Positions 34,736 through 44,880 of a stretch of 64,000 nucleotides of DNA are shown here, piece after piece. Each line of letters begins with the position of its first letter. Within the stretch, counting starts at the first letter, position 1. The translations under genes and the position numbers were made by a program. This DNA is from CAVTLG01 sp963735495. GTDB lineage: Bacteria; Chloroflexota; Ktedonobacteria; Ktedonobacterales; Ktedonobacteraceae. The notes under the pieces are model-generated. The model made no database searches, was not told the origin of the DNA, and was given only the letters and a program-made list of their open reading frames with translations. The DNA lies in NCBI GenBank assembly GCA_963735495.1, contig CAVTLG010000002.1, positions 992,001-1,056,000 of the forward strand, given 5' to 3'.

Positions 34736-35249
34736 GTGGAGATGAGCTGTTCAAAGCGTCTCTGCCTATTGCATAGCACGAGAGGAGCCTGGGTGTGAAG
34801 TGTCCCTCTCTCGCGTCAGCTCAATACGAACAGTCAAGCTTGGAAATTGTGTGCAGGTAAACTGGCATGGAGTCATGTCATTTTGTCTGCGCACATTGTA
34901 TGTTGAAGTGGTGTGGTTTTCACTCTATGGTCTCTTGCTTTGCCGTCTCAACTTTCTTTCCCCAACTTTCTACTAATCTCCTAAAAAGATTCTCCGACAA
35001 GAATTTGCCGCCAACTGCGGCATTTGACGGAAAGCCCATGCAGTTCATCTCTGCCTCGAAGTTTCTTTTCGGTGCCGGAAGAATGGCTCTGTAGCAGGCC
35101 GTGTGCGAGACCATTCAAATTCTGGCGCTGAACTTTAGCCATGCAACAGATCTTCTATTACTATCGATAGGTATTGCGCTTCTGAGGAGGAAATACCCGG
35201 CTTACCGCCACCCGAATTTGGATGTCTTTTTGGGGCACAACAAGCCTGA
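34736..35249. other. Intergenic between convergent genes; weak hairpin only
   Basis: A GAGAGGA ... TCCCTCTC imperfect hairpin near 34781-34815 may terminate the rpsU transcript. The remainder shows no ribosome-bound frame or RNA family that I recognise. Confidence 0.4.
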
Positions 35250-36116
35250 TTATGCAGTGATATTAATGCCCACGCGTTCTAGCAGGCGGCGACTGATCTC
35301 AGCACGATGTTTGATTGGCATACGACTGGGAATGCCATGCGAATCTGAGCCAGTGCTATAGAGCAGATTGTGTTCGTATACGTAGTTCAAGTAGATTTCA
35401 ATTATCTCTTGACTGTGATAGGGATGATATATCTCAATGCCATCGATAGGTACTTCTGCACGCAGTTGGTCGAGCAGAGCTACATCGTAGAAGGTGAAGC
35501 TCGTCTCACGGCGTCCCGGATGTGCAATAAGGCAAACTGCATCACTACGGTGAACCGCATCAACCGTCTCGGCCATATCGGCCAGAATCGAGTGAAAACC
35601 AGCAGCACGCATCATTTGTATAGCGGTGTGTTGGTCAGGTGCGTGGCCGTGCTCGACTAAGAGTCGCGCGTTATCTATGGGACGGCGCAATTTTCCATCG
35701 TTCGCGGCTAGAAATTGCTCCTGGCGTGGAAAATCGTAGCCCTGGCGGCGCAAGGTTTCGTTGACCTCGTAGGTGTTTTCTAATTGCAGACGTACCACTT
35801 TTTCTGTGAGTGCTGTAAGCTCATTCTGTTCAGGATCGAAGCCATAACAGAGCATATGACCCATTTTGCCATGCCACTGTGTACTGATTTCGACTCCCGC
35901 CAGTACGGGTAGTTGTTTCTCAGCCGCCAGGGCCTGAATCTCAGCAACCTTATCAACTCTATCGTGATCGGTTACTGCGACCAGCGCGAACTGCTCAGCG
36001 GCCAGGTAGTCGATAAGTTGTTGAGCAGGCCAGCGACCATCGCTATAGGTTGTATGCATGTGGAGATCAATAGCAGCGTTGGGTTGAAGTGTCAGGTTCG
36101 TAGTCAAGCGCGTCAA
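35250..36116 (-). CDS. PHP-domain phosphoesterase
   Basis: 288 residues. The metal sites of the PHP fold are visible in order: DLHMHTTYSDG, AVTDHD, LAGVEIST, CLIAHPGR and STGSDSHG. This matches the group containing 3',5'-nucleoside bisphosphate phosphatase and RNase AM-like enzymes, so a role in pAp or RNA end metabolism is likely but not proven. It is on the opposite strand to rpsU and pcrA and has no operon partner. The start at 36116 is followed closely by conserved sequence; the AAAGGAG-like site upstream supports it. Confidence 0.88.
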   Translation of the reverse strand: MTRLTTNLTLQPNAAIDLHMHTTYSDGRWPAQQLIDYLAAEQFALVAVTDHDRVDKVAEIQALAAEKQLPVLAGVEISTQWHGKMGHMLCYGFDPEQNELTALTEKVVRLQLENTYEVNETLRRQGYDFPRQEQFLAANDGKLRRPIDNARLLVEHGHAPDQHTAIQMMRAAGFHSILADMAETVDAVHRSDAVCLIAHPGRRETSFTFYDVALLDQLRAEVPIDGIEIYHPYHSQEIIEIYLNYVYEHNLLYSTGSDSHGIPSRMPIKHRAEISRRLLERVGINITA

Positions 36117-36203
36117 GGTGAACTCCTTTAGGATAAACTCCTCTCATCAAGAGAAAAATCGACATTGTCCACTTTTATGGTACCACATTGTACCAACCAG
36201 TAA

Positions 36204-36953
36204 TTAATGGCCGCTTAATCCGAAATCTAGCGGAATCCTCAGTATATTGAGCAGCGCAACCAGCAGTGGGGCAATCAGCAGTGCGGGGAGCATATTGGCG
36301 ATTTTGATACGCTTGATATCCAGAATATTGAGTGCCAGACCGATCAGAATTACGCCGCCGACCGCTGACAATTCGATCACGCGCGGTTGCATCGACATTG
36401 GCGCATTTGGTATCGTGACGAGCAAAGGTTTGACCAGTCCTGCCAGCAGTGAGATACTTCCCTGCACCAGAAGAATCGTCGCTCCCGCAAAGAGTGTACC
36501 GATACCTAAGGTGCTAGCAAAAATAATCGCCGAGAAACCATCCAGTACAGCTTTAATGGCGAGCAGACTATAGTTACCCGTCAAGCCATCATTGATTGCT
36601 CCCAGAATTGTCAGTGGTCCGACGCAAAATTGTAAGCTAGCGAGCACGAAAGCTAGCGTGAAATTTTGTTCGCTGCCAGGACGCTCAAAGCGTTTTTTCA
36701 ACCAGTCGCCGAGCCAATTAATACCCTTATCAATGTTGATCGATTCACCGATCACTGAACCGATCACCAATGAGAGCAAGGGAATGAGCAGATTTTCTGT
36801 CTTGATGGCTGAAGTAACACCGATGACAAGCGTCATGAGACCAATTGAAGCCAGAACGATAGTTTTAATGCGTTCCGATAAGCGTTCACCAATAGCCAGA
36901 CCACAAAAGCCTCCAATCATGACGGTAGCGAAGTTGATCAGCGTGCCAAACAT
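36204..36953 (-). CDS. DUF554 family membrane protein (YdfK/YqgA-like)
   Basis: About 249 residues with seven or so hydrophobic segments and the family start MFGTLINFATVMIGGFCGLAIG. The region FVLASLQFCVGPLTILGAINDG is also characteristic. The transported compound is unknown. I placed the start at 36953, which has GGAGGAA 6 bases upstream, rather than the longer frame from 37016. It is a single gene divergent from pcrA. Confidence 0.88.
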   Translation of the reverse strand: MFGTLINFATVMIGGFCGLAIGERLSERIKTIVLASIGLMTLVIGVTSAIKTENLLIPLLSLVIGSVIGESINIDKGINWLGDWLKKRFERPGSEQNFTLAFVLASLQFCVGPLTILGAINDGLTGNYSLLAIKAVLDGFSAIIFASTLGIGTLFAGATILLVQGSISLLAGLVKPLLVTIPNAPMSMQPRVIELSAVGGVILIGLALNILDIKRIKIANMLPALLIAPLLVALLNILRIPLDFGLSGH

Positions 36954-37151
36954 ACAAATTCCTCCATTCCTGTCTATCTCTGTATGCAAGAAATAAGCAT
37001 CGAATGCATGTACCAAAGGTCATCCAGGTCTCTATTATCGCATTAGAGGACATCATCTGTGGTACAATAGCGTCGATTTAGCATGCAGGGAAAAGTTTAT
37101 CGCATGTTGTGCTTGCTCTTTTTCCTCTGACCAATGACTAGATGGAGTGTG

Positions 37152-39590
37152 ATGATGTTGGAACAAACAGATTTATTGGCAGGCCTCAATGAACCGCAGC
37201 GTCAGGCCGTGACTACAACGCAAGGCCCCGTCCTGATCCTGGCAGGACCCGGTAGTGGTAAAACGCGCGTCATCACGCATCGCATTGCATACCTGACCCG
37301 CCAGGAACGGGTATCTCCCTGGAAGGTGCTCGCCGTAACCTTCACCAACAAAGCCGCTCGCGAGATGCGCGAACGTCTGGAGAAACTGGTTGGGGTCAAT
37401 GAAGCCAAAGAAATGACCATTGGTACCTTTCATGCCATCTGCGCCCGCGTGTTGCGCACTGAAGCCGATTCGTTAGCACCGCTGGGACTGACGAAATCGT
37501 TCGTTATTCTGGATACCGATGATCAGACAGCTATACTGAAGCAAGCAATCAAGGAATTAGAACTTGATGAGAAGCAATACAGGCCGAATCTGGTACAGTC
37601 GCTCATCTCGCGGGCAAAAAATGAGATGTATGGACCTGACCAGATGGCTGAGCAAGCGACAAAATATACAGAAGAGGTAGCGGCACGCGTCTATAAGGTC
37701 TATCAAAAGCTGCTACGTAAAAATAATAGTGTCGATTTCGATGATCTACTCATGCTGACTGAACAGTTGTGGCGGCGTGAGCCGGAAACCCTGCAACGCT
37801 ACCAGCGGCGCTGGCAGTATGTGCATGTTGACGAATTCCAGGACTGCAATCTCCCTCAATATAAGCTCATTCGGCTGCTGGGTTACGGTACCGACGAGCG
37901 ACACGATGCCCTGGGCAACGTCTGCGTAGTCGGTGACGATGATCAGATGATTTATACATGGCGTGGTGCCAGTGCCGAGAATGTGGTGCGCTTTGAGCGA
38001 GATTTTCCGCAGACGCAGATTATTTTGCTGGAACAGAACTATCGTTCCACGCAGACTATCCTGGATGCCGCTCAGGGCGTGGTAAAACGCAATCGGTTAC
38101 GCAAAAATAAGAAGTTATGGACCGCACAGGGAACCGGCGAGAGGATTGTCTTCCACGAAGCTTTCGATGAAGCGCAGGAGGGACTCTATACTGCTCATGA
38201 AATCGTACGTTTGCAGGCGCGTGGTGACATTGAGCGTCGTAGCGACGTAGCGGTTATGTATCGTACCAACGCGCAATCCCGTGCATTGGAAGAACAATTC
38301 TTGCGCCTGAACATTCCTTATAAAGTTATCGGCAGCCGCAAGTTCTACGAACGCAAAGAAATCAAAGATATGCTGGCCTATATGCGCTTGCTTGCCAATC
38401 CGCATGATGAGCTAAGTTTGCAGCGTGTTATCAACGTGCCCAATCGTAAAATTGGCCCTAAGACGCTGGGCGAATTGCAGCGTTGGGCGGGCGAGCAGCG
38501 TATCTCGCTCTACACCGCAATTGAGCGGGTTGCCGAGCATCCCACGCTGGGCAAGGCCGCGAAAACAGCTCTGGGAACCTTCTACCACCTGATCACGGAT
38601 CTGGCCGGGTCGATTGACGAACTGCACTTGCCTGAATTGTTGGATAGGATTGCCGAGCGGAGTGGTTACGGACCCGAGTTGCGGGCGACGGGCCAGAATG
38701 AAGAACTGGATCGCTGGGGCAATGTGCTCGAACTGCGCCGTGTGGCCGAAGACTACTCGGAGATTGAGACGCCCGCCGCGCTGGATCTCTTTCTGGAGAA
38801 CGTTGCGTTGGTAGGTGGAGCAGATACAGCGCAAACAGGTGAAGATGGTAAACTGCTGCAAGAGGAAAACACTGACGCTGTCACCTTAATTACGCTACAT
38901 GCCGCGAAGGGTCTGGAGTTTCCTGTCGTCTTTATTGTCGGTATGGATGAGGGATCACTGCCGCACTCGCGCTCTGTGAGCAAGCCCGAGCAGGTGGAAG
39001 AGGAGCGCCGCCTGGCGTACGTCGGCTTTACACGAGCAATGAAGTTGCTTTATCTGGTGCGTGCGCGTCGTCGTTCACTCTTCGGTGAAACGCAATACAC
39101 GGAGCCATCGCGTTTTCTGGAGGATATTCCTGAAAATCTGATCAAAAGTAAAACGAGCGATAGCCCGAAAACAGGGAGCGGCGCAGGGTCATCGCAAAGC
39201 AATAGAAACCGCCAGGCAAATTGGGAAGACGACTACAATCAGGACCCCTATGGTAGCCAGGAAAGCGGCAGAGTGTTTGGACGCGGTACATCACAAAAGG
39301 CTAATACAACCTCAAGAACATCTTCGGCAAAATCCTACCCATCACCGAGCGTCCCGCCATCGATTCCCTCTTTCTCTGGAAGTAAAGGCGATGCCTCATC
39401 TGTGAAACCTGCTAAAGCAAAGGGACAACAATTTAAGCCCGGAGACCGTGTACAGCATCACATCTTCGGTGAAGGCATTATTCTCAAGAGTGAGATGGAA
39501 GCGGACACCGAGTTCGTAGAAGTGCAATTTCAGGGCAAGTATGGCAAGAAGCGTTTGAGTATGGACTTTGCGAAGCTGGAGAAATTTTAA
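37152..39590 (+). CDS. pcrA: ATP-dependent DNA helicase UvrD/PcrA
   Basis: Superfamily 1A 3'-5' helicase for repair, replication restart and plasmid replication. About 812 residues: LNEPQRQAVTTTQGPVLILAGPGSGKT (motif Q and I), TFTNKAAREMRERL (Ia), VDEFQDCN (II), GDDDQMIYTWRGA (III), QNYRST (IV), TLHAAKGLEFPVVF (V) and RRLAYVGFTRA (VI). The C-terminal tail ends in the small Tudor-like PcrA domain (FKPGDRVQHHIFGEG). GGAG lies 4 bases before the ATG-ATG pair at 37152. Its stop is three bases from the start of the restriction-modification gene, so the two are surely co-transcribed. Confidence 0.96.
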   Translation: MMLEQTDLLAGLNEPQRQAVTTTQGPVLILAGPGSGKTRVITHRIAYLTRQERVSPWKVLAVTFTNKAAREMRERLEKLVGVNEAKEMTIGTFHAICARVLRTEADSLAPLGLTKSFVILDTDDQTAILKQAIKELELDEKQYRPNLVQSLISRAKNEMYGPDQMAEQATKYTEEVAARVYKVYQKLLRKNNSVDFDDLLMLTEQLWRREPETLQRYQRRWQYVHVDEFQDCNLPQYKLIRLLGYGTDERHDALGNVCVVGDDDQMIYTWRGASAENVVRFERDFPQTQIILLEQNYRSTQTILDAAQGVVKRNRLRKNKKLWTAQGTGERIVFHEAFDEAQEGLYTAHEIVRLQARGDIERRSDVAVMYRTNAQSRALEEQFLRLNIPYKVIGSRKFYERKEIKDMLAYMRLLANPHDELSLQRVINVPNRKIGPKTLGELQRWAGEQRISLYTAIERVAEHPTLGKAAKTALGTFYHLITDLAGSIDELHLPELLDRIAERSGYGPELRATGQNEELDRWGNVLELRRVAEDYSEIETPAALDLFLENVALVGGADTAQTGEDGKLLQEENTDAVTLITLHAAKGLEFPVVFIVGMDEGSLPHSRSVSKPEQVEEERRLAYVGFTRAMKLLYLVRARRRSLFGETQYTEPSRFLEDIPENLIKSKTSDSPKTGSGAGSSQSNRNRQANWEDDYNQDPYGSQESGRVFGRGTSQKANTTSRTSSAKSYPSPSVPPSIPSFSGSKGDASSVKPAKAKGQQFKPGDRVQHHIFGEGIILKSEMEADTEFVEVQFQGKYGKKRLSMDFAKLEKF

Positions 39591-39593
39591 GTC

Positions 39594-42500
39594 ATGCAGC
39601 CACTTCCTTCCATTGAGCAGCCCCAGTTTACCACGCTTTCCGCATTCGCCTTCCGCCTGGTACAAGCATATACATCCTGGCGAGATCCCCGGTCAGGTGA
39701 AGATGTCTTTGCTTATTTTCAGCATAGTCCAGGACATAGGGGCGACGAACACAGTCTCAGAGCCACGCTTATTCGCGAGCACATCCTGCCGGCGTTTAAT
39801 TATATGCCTACGCAAATTGAATATGAGAGCCAGGAACGCGTTGATCTCGTGCTATGGAGCCAGAATCAGTATGATCGACGGAGGATTGCGCTTATAGAGA
39901 CCAAAAGCTCCTCTCAGCGAAATCTGGCAGTTGTCAAACGGAGAAGTGAGACACCCAGTGAGCAACTGGAGCGCTATCTCTCACAGGCAGGTCTTTACCT
40001 GGGAGTATTGACCAACGGAGATGAATGGCACCTTTTGGACTTCGCTGTGGGGCGTGAGCCATTAGCGTCGTTGAGTCTTATCGAGCTGGCTACGCTCCTA
40101 CAAGGTATATCTAACCAGGGGATGGTTGAACAGCGACTCACCGAACGACCGTCGTTGCGCCAGGCGCTGGCTGTCATTCTCTACTACCTCGATGCCCGGC
40201 GCTGGGAACAAACCGATGTATTTCGTCGACAACTGGCAAATCTATCTTACTATCATGCTGTTTCCTTACAAACATCACAACAGATAAAAACACTGGTACA
40301 GCAGATCAAGCAGGTCTTAGGTTCGCTACGCGAGACAATTCAGGCTCAATTTGCCTTGCTCTACCAACGCTATGCTGAATATCAGCAGCGGCGAACTCTG
40401 GTAAGTAGTACTGATCAGCGTTCTTTTACGGAACGTCTAAGCAGCTCTATAGAAAAAGTGGGGGAGTTCGACCTGGCCTTTCGTCTGCACGAAGATAGCC
40501 AGTTGCACACAGAAATTAGCGTACTGTTATCAGAGTTAGCCGAGCAATTCTTCATTGATGGGGATATTTCAGCGTTTGAGAGCGAGTATCTACAGCGGGC
40601 GAAAACATTACTCACAAAATATCAACTGGAGCAGGCATCACTGCTAGAAGTAAATACTATACGTGCAGTACAGTTACTGCCACCTACCAATGGTCTTGAT
40701 ACGTTGAAGGCCCTTCTGCAAACGCACTATGCCTATTTGCAGGTCCTTGATGAGGAATATGATCTGAGCAAAAAAACCATCGAGGCATATCTCGCCTGGC
40801 GATCAAGCGTACATGGGATTTTTCGCAATCCGCAAGATGAATTCTGTTTGCAAACAGCGTACATTCATTTCGTACGAATCTTTTTTGTGCGTGTCTGCGA
40901 AGATCATAACCTGATCCCACGCCGCATCTCTGATGGGCCATTCACACGTTTTGAAGCATACCGCAAAGAATTACTTGTAGGCATTAAAGATACCTATCTG
41001 CGATTACTTGAAGAAACATACCAGCGTGCACGCTCGGTTTATCATAATTTCTTCGGCCACAAAGAGTTCTATGACTGGTTTACCCTGGATGAGTATACCA
41101 TCCTGGCTATCTTTGATCTGCTCAATCGCTATAATTTTCACGACATTAGTGGAGATGTACTGGGGCAAGTTTACAACGAAGGCTATATCGAAGCGAAGGA
41201 TAGAAGTGAACGAGGTCAATTCTATACCCCGCCACAAGTGGTGGATTATATGCTTGACGCACTTGGCATTCCTGGTGCTAATGAACCTGACGAGCGAACT
41301 GCGCGCAAGTTTCTCTATAAAAGTGTCGGTGATCTTTCCTGTGGTAGTGGGACATTTCTCGTGACTGCTGCTGCCCGCAAATGTGCTCTTTTACAACGAC
41401 TCGTCGCAGCAGATGAAATTTCGTCCGAATATGCCTTGCAACTGATCACAGAAACCTTCCTGGGATTTGATCTCAACCCTTTCGCATGCTATCTTGCAGA
41501 GATCAATCTTTTGATCCAATGTTTACCGCTGCTCCTCGACAAAGAAGGGAAGCTGAGTCGGAGCGTTGAGCGTTTTCATATTTACTGCACAGATACACTA
41601 GAGCCAACCGTTGCCGAGCAGGTACGAGCATTGCTCGGTGGTACCGCGACAGATCGATTGACATTACCTCCTTCATACTCCAGCAAACGCATCATTTCAG
41701 ATGATGAGCGGGCTGTCCTGAGCATAAAGGAAACACGAGGACTGCCTTCAACTCTGACGCAGTTAGAGGATCTCGATCCACATGGCATTGACTACCTTCT
41801 AGGCAATCCTCCCTATGTGAGTGCTGGTGAGAGCTCTGAGAACCTGGACTATCGCAATAAAATCTGGAACTTCGGTACCTATCATTTTCTCCATCAACGC
41901 TGGGACCTCTTTGTGCCTTTCTTCGAGCGCAATCTGCAATTTCTCCGCTCCGGTAGCGGACGTTTAGCCTTAATCGTCTCTAAAGGTATTGAGACAGAAG
42001 GCTATGCAGAAAAATTGCGGCAACAGCTCAACGCGCATTGCCGTGTTCTACAGATCGACTTTTTCCCCAGATTACGTCTCTTTCAGGATGCCGCTATCGA
42101 AAACACGATTGTTTTCGTAGAAAACCATCCACCTGATGAAACAGATCAGGTCATACGTCGCCAACACTTGCAGCCAGATTGCAGACACTTCGAGACATTA
42201 CCAGCTGTTCAACAACTCACGGCTAAGGAGCACCTCTTCCGCTGGCGCTATGATCCTGCACTTGATCAACATCTAACTGTCGGTAGTATTCCTCTCTGTG
42301 CCATTGTTTATATCGGTACAGGAGTAGAAGCACAGAGTAAGGAAGCCTTTGATCCAATTGTTAACGGAAGACGGGAAAAACTCTTCACCCTGGATAAGGT
42401 CTTCCTACTACCATCAGCCAGTACTAGCCGTCCAGCCGATTATACTGATGAAGGAGTACTCGGCGATGACGTGGATCGCTACTATCTACGACGGAAACGC

Positions 42501-43469
42501 TATGTCGCGTATGATAAATATCAACCCAGGATGCGCCGACCACGCCATCGCGCACTCTTCCGTACTGCCGAAAAGTTACTCTTAGGCGAAACATCGGGAG
42601 GTTTTTATGATCGTGCCGGGTTATTCGCAAACCATAGTGTACAGGTTGTTGTGCCCTGGCATGCTTTAGATCAGGCGGGTGCTATCGAAGAAAAAGGCAT
42701 CAGAGCAGTCTTACGTGAGTCCAGGCAAATTGCAGGCATTAAGGATAATCTCGCACCCGTTGCAGCTTTATTTGATCTACGTTACCTGCTAGGCATCATT
42801 AATAGTCACTTTATACGCCAATATATTGCATCTAACCGACAGGAAGGAACACGCGAGGGACGTATCTATCCTGATGTGTGGAAACATCTCCCTATCAAAG
42901 TGGCTTCTACTGAACGCCAGCAACAGGTAGCCACGCTTGTTGACCAGCTTCAGGTTCATTACCAGCAATTGGCAGCATTACCCACTCCTGCCGAACTAGT
43001 AATCAGCAAGATGCATCAGTATCGCGATATTCAGGGCTTCTTAGTGCGACAGGATTTGCGCTTCTCTGGTGATGCTCAAGACACAATTGCAGAGAGGCCC
43101 AGTATACACAATGGTCGCTTGATCTTACGTCGTCAGCCACTTACCTATCTTGAGGCTCCCGATACTCCTGAACTGCTGCGTTACATTGAACTTTATTTGA
43201 CACAATTACATCCCGAACTTCAGGGTCATACCTGGGCAGAGGTTCGCATGCGTATTCAAGCTCCACCGACGCTGGCAGATGTTTGTGCTCTCACGGCTGC
43301 TATTGATGATCTGCACACACAAAAGATACACATTCACACCTCTATTGAAGCACTTTTAGCGCAAGTCGAAACGCTTATAGAGACCATTTATGATGAGCCA
43401 GCAGATGCTGACTTGATGGAGATAATTAGCAAGCAACGTGAGAACAATAGCAACAATGGGCTGTTCTAA
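39594..43469 (+). CDS. Single-chain (type IIG-like) restriction-modification enzyme
   Basis: 1291 residues. The N-terminal nuclease-like domain has D84 and E102-x-K104 (VDLVLW ... IETKSS), a PD-(D/E)xK pattern seen in HsdR_N-like domains. A helical linker leads to an N6-adenine methyltransferase with motif I DLSCGSGTF (580-588) and catalytic NPPY (738-741). The C-terminal third resembles a TaqI-type recognition domain. Cleavage, methylation and recognition thus lie on one chain, as in type IIG/IIL or PglX-like enzymes. The start is three bases after pcrA, with a ribosome site inside the pcrA 3' end. No separate specificity subunit or BREX genes are nearby. The target sequence cannot be read from the protein. 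Confidence 0.88.
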   Translation: MQPLPSIEQPQFTTLSAFAFRLVQAYTSWRDPRSGEDVFAYFQHSPGHRGDEHSLRATLIREHILPAFNYMPTQIEYESQERVDLVLWSQNQYDRRRIALIETKSSSQRNLAVVKRRSETPSEQLERYLSQAGLYLGVLTNGDEWHLLDFAVGREPLASLSLIELATLLQGISNQGMVEQRLTERPSLRQALAVILYYLDARRWEQTDVFRRQLANLSYYHAVSLQTSQQIKTLVQQIKQVLGSLRETIQAQFALLYQRYAEYQQRRTLVSSTDQRSFTERLSSSIEKVGEFDLAFRLHEDSQLHTEISVLLSELAEQFFIDGDISAFESEYLQRAKTLLTKYQLEQASLLEVNTIRAVQLLPPTNGLDTLKALLQTHYAYLQVLDEEYDLSKKTIEAYLAWRSSVHGIFRNPQDEFCLQTAYIHFVRIFFVRVCEDHNLIPRRISDGPFTRFEAYRKELLVGIKDTYLRLLEETYQRARSVYHNFFGHKEFYDWFTLDEYTILAIFDLLNRYNFHDISGDVLGQVYNEGYIEAKDRSERGQFYTPPQVVDYMLDALGIPGANEPDERTARKFLYKSVGDLSCGSGTFLVTAAARKCALLQRLVAADEISSEYALQLITETFLGFDLNPFACYLAEINLLIQCLPLLLDKEGKLSRSVERFHIYCTDTLEPTVAEQVRALLGGTATDRLTLPPSYSSKRIISDDERAVLSIKETRGLPSTLTQLEDLDPHGIDYLLGNPPYVSAGESSENLDYRNKIWNFGTYHFLHQRWDLFVPFFERNLQFLRSGSGRLALIVSKGIETEGYAEKLRQQLNAHCRVLQIDFFPRLRLFQDAAIENTIVFVENHPPDETDQVIRRQHLQPDCRHFETLPAVQQLTAKEHLFRWRYDPALDQHLTVGSIPLCAIVYIGTGVEAQSKEAFDPIVNGRREKLFTLDKVFLLPSASTSRPADYTDEGVLGDDVDRYYLRRKRYVAYDKYQPRMRRPRHRALFRTAEKLLLGETSGGFYDRAGLFANHSVQVVVPWHALDQAGAIEEKGIRAVLRESRQIAGIKDNLAPVAALFDLRYLLGIINSHFIRQYIASNRQEGTREGRIYPDVWKHLPIKVASTERQQQVATLVDQLQVHYQQLAALPTPAELVISKMHQYRDIQGFLVRQDLRFSGDAQDTIAERPSIHNGRLILRRQPLTYLEAPDTPELLRYIELYLTQLHPELQGHTWAEVRMRIQAPPTLADVCALTAAIDDLHTQKIHIHTSIEALLAQVETLIETIYDEPADADLMEIISKQRENNSNNGLF

Positions 43470-43607
43470 TCACTCCTGATGATCGGGTAAAGGATCTTTG
43501 CTGTAAATGGCGACTCGACATTCTCATCGCAGCGGTGATATACTGGCTGTACTGAAGCAAACACAACTGTACAATTATAGGTATAAGAGCAGTAGCAGCA
43601 GAAAAAC

Positions 43608-44810
43608 ATGCAATCACAGGATGCTGAGCAGCCGCACGCAACAACATCTCTTTTTTATAAAAACCGTGATCTAGCCGTCCTCTACGCTATCGCGGGATAT
43701 CTCAATCACCAGGTCGATGTGCACGAAGCTTTGCAAGAGGTGCTGGCCCAGGTGACCGAATTACTCGGGCTGGAAACCGGCTGGGTGTGGGTGTTTAATG
43801 AAATGGGTGTACCGCAGGTCGCAGCTGCGCAAAATCTGCCTCCCTATCTTGGAGATTATCCTGAGCGTATGACCGGCTCATGTCTCTGTCTCGATACATT
43901 TATGGCCGGCACGATGGAAAGAGCATCAAATGTAGATGTCTTGCGTTGTAGTCGCCTCAAGAATGCCGAACGGGATAGTGACCCTTCTGCGCTAGGATTA
44001 CGCTTTCATGCCAGTGTCCCGATTTACGCGGGTGATGCATTATTGGGTGTGATGAATGTGGCTAGCGAAGATTGGCGCGAGATGCAGGCCGACGAGTTGC
44101 AGTTGCTACACATCATTAGCGACCAGATCGGATTGGCGATGCAGCGTGCGCGCCTCTCCGCCGACCATACGCGCGCTGCCACACGTCTCGCGACCATCGA
44201 GGAACGGAATCGGCTGGCGCGCGAGATTCACGATACGCTGGCTCAGGGGCTGGCAGCGATCACACTGCAACTCGAAACGGCAGATGCCCTTGCCGAGCAG
44301 CGTCCCAAACGTGCGCATGAAGCAATCAGACGAGCCTTGACACTGGCGCGCAATAACCTTGAAGAGGCACGGCGTTCTGTCATGGACCTGCGTGCCGCTC
44401 CTTTGCAGGAGCATACCTTGCCCGAAGCACTGGCCCTGCTGGCGAGCGCAGAAGCGTCACCGGTAGTGCACTATCAATACACACCCACGCAAGATTTCCC
44501 GGCGCTGCCTGCGCGTATAGAGACTGGCTTGTATCGTGTGGCGCAAGAAGCCTTGACGAATGCTCGTAAACACGCGGCTGCGCAACACATTGAAATGCTG
44601 CTTATAGCGGAAGATCAATGGATCAGCCTGATGATTCAGGACGATGGGCACGGCTTTGATCCCGAAACTGTGGAACAGCATGCTGGCTCAGGTTCAGGAC
44701 ACTTTGGACTGGCTGGTATGGGAGAGCGCGTGAAGTTATTGGCAGGCAGTATTTGTATCTTCAGCGAACCCGGAGCTGGTACCTGTATTGAAATCTCTGT
44801 ACCGTATTAA
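43608..44810 (+). CDS. GAF-domain sensor histidine kinase (NarL/DesK-type)
   Basis: 400 residues. A GAF domain occupies about residues 30-185 (GWVWVFNEMGVPQVAAAQN). A HisKA_3 helix with phospho-acceptor His (~208) lies in RNRLAREIHDTLAQGLAAI, and an HATPase domain has N-box EALTNARKHAAA and G-box DDGHGF and GLAGMGERV. No membrane segment is present, so it senses a cytosolic signal such as a small ligand or redox state through GAF. It pairs with the response regulator that starts 70 bases downstream. Confidence 0.93.
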   Translation: MQSQDAEQPHATTSLFYKNRDLAVLYAIAGYLNHQVDVHEALQEVLAQVTELLGLETGWVWVFNEMGVPQVAAAQNLPPYLGDYPERMTGSCLCLDTFMAGTMERASNVDVLRCSRLKNAERDSDPSALGLRFHASVPIYAGDALLGVMNVASEDWREMQADELQLLHIISDQIGLAMQRARLSADHTRAATRLATIEERNRLAREIHDTLAQGLAAITLQLETADALAEQRPKRAHEAIRRALTLARNNLEEARRSVMDLRAAPLQEHTLPEALALLASAEASPVVHYQYTPTQDFPALPARIETGLYRVAQEALTNARKHAAAQHIEMLLIAEDQWISLMIQDDGHGFDPETVEQHAGSGSGHFGLAGMGERVKLLAGSICIFSEPGAGTCIEISVPY

Positions 44811-44880
44811 GAGACCTGGTTTTATGCATAGTAGCAGCAACTCTCCCCTTTATTTATAGATAGAGAGAAAGGTGCAGACA

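Noticed and set aside
34867..35094. 75-codon plus-strand frame after rpsU
   Set aside because: No ribosome site and low protein likeness; matched by an equally open antisense frame.
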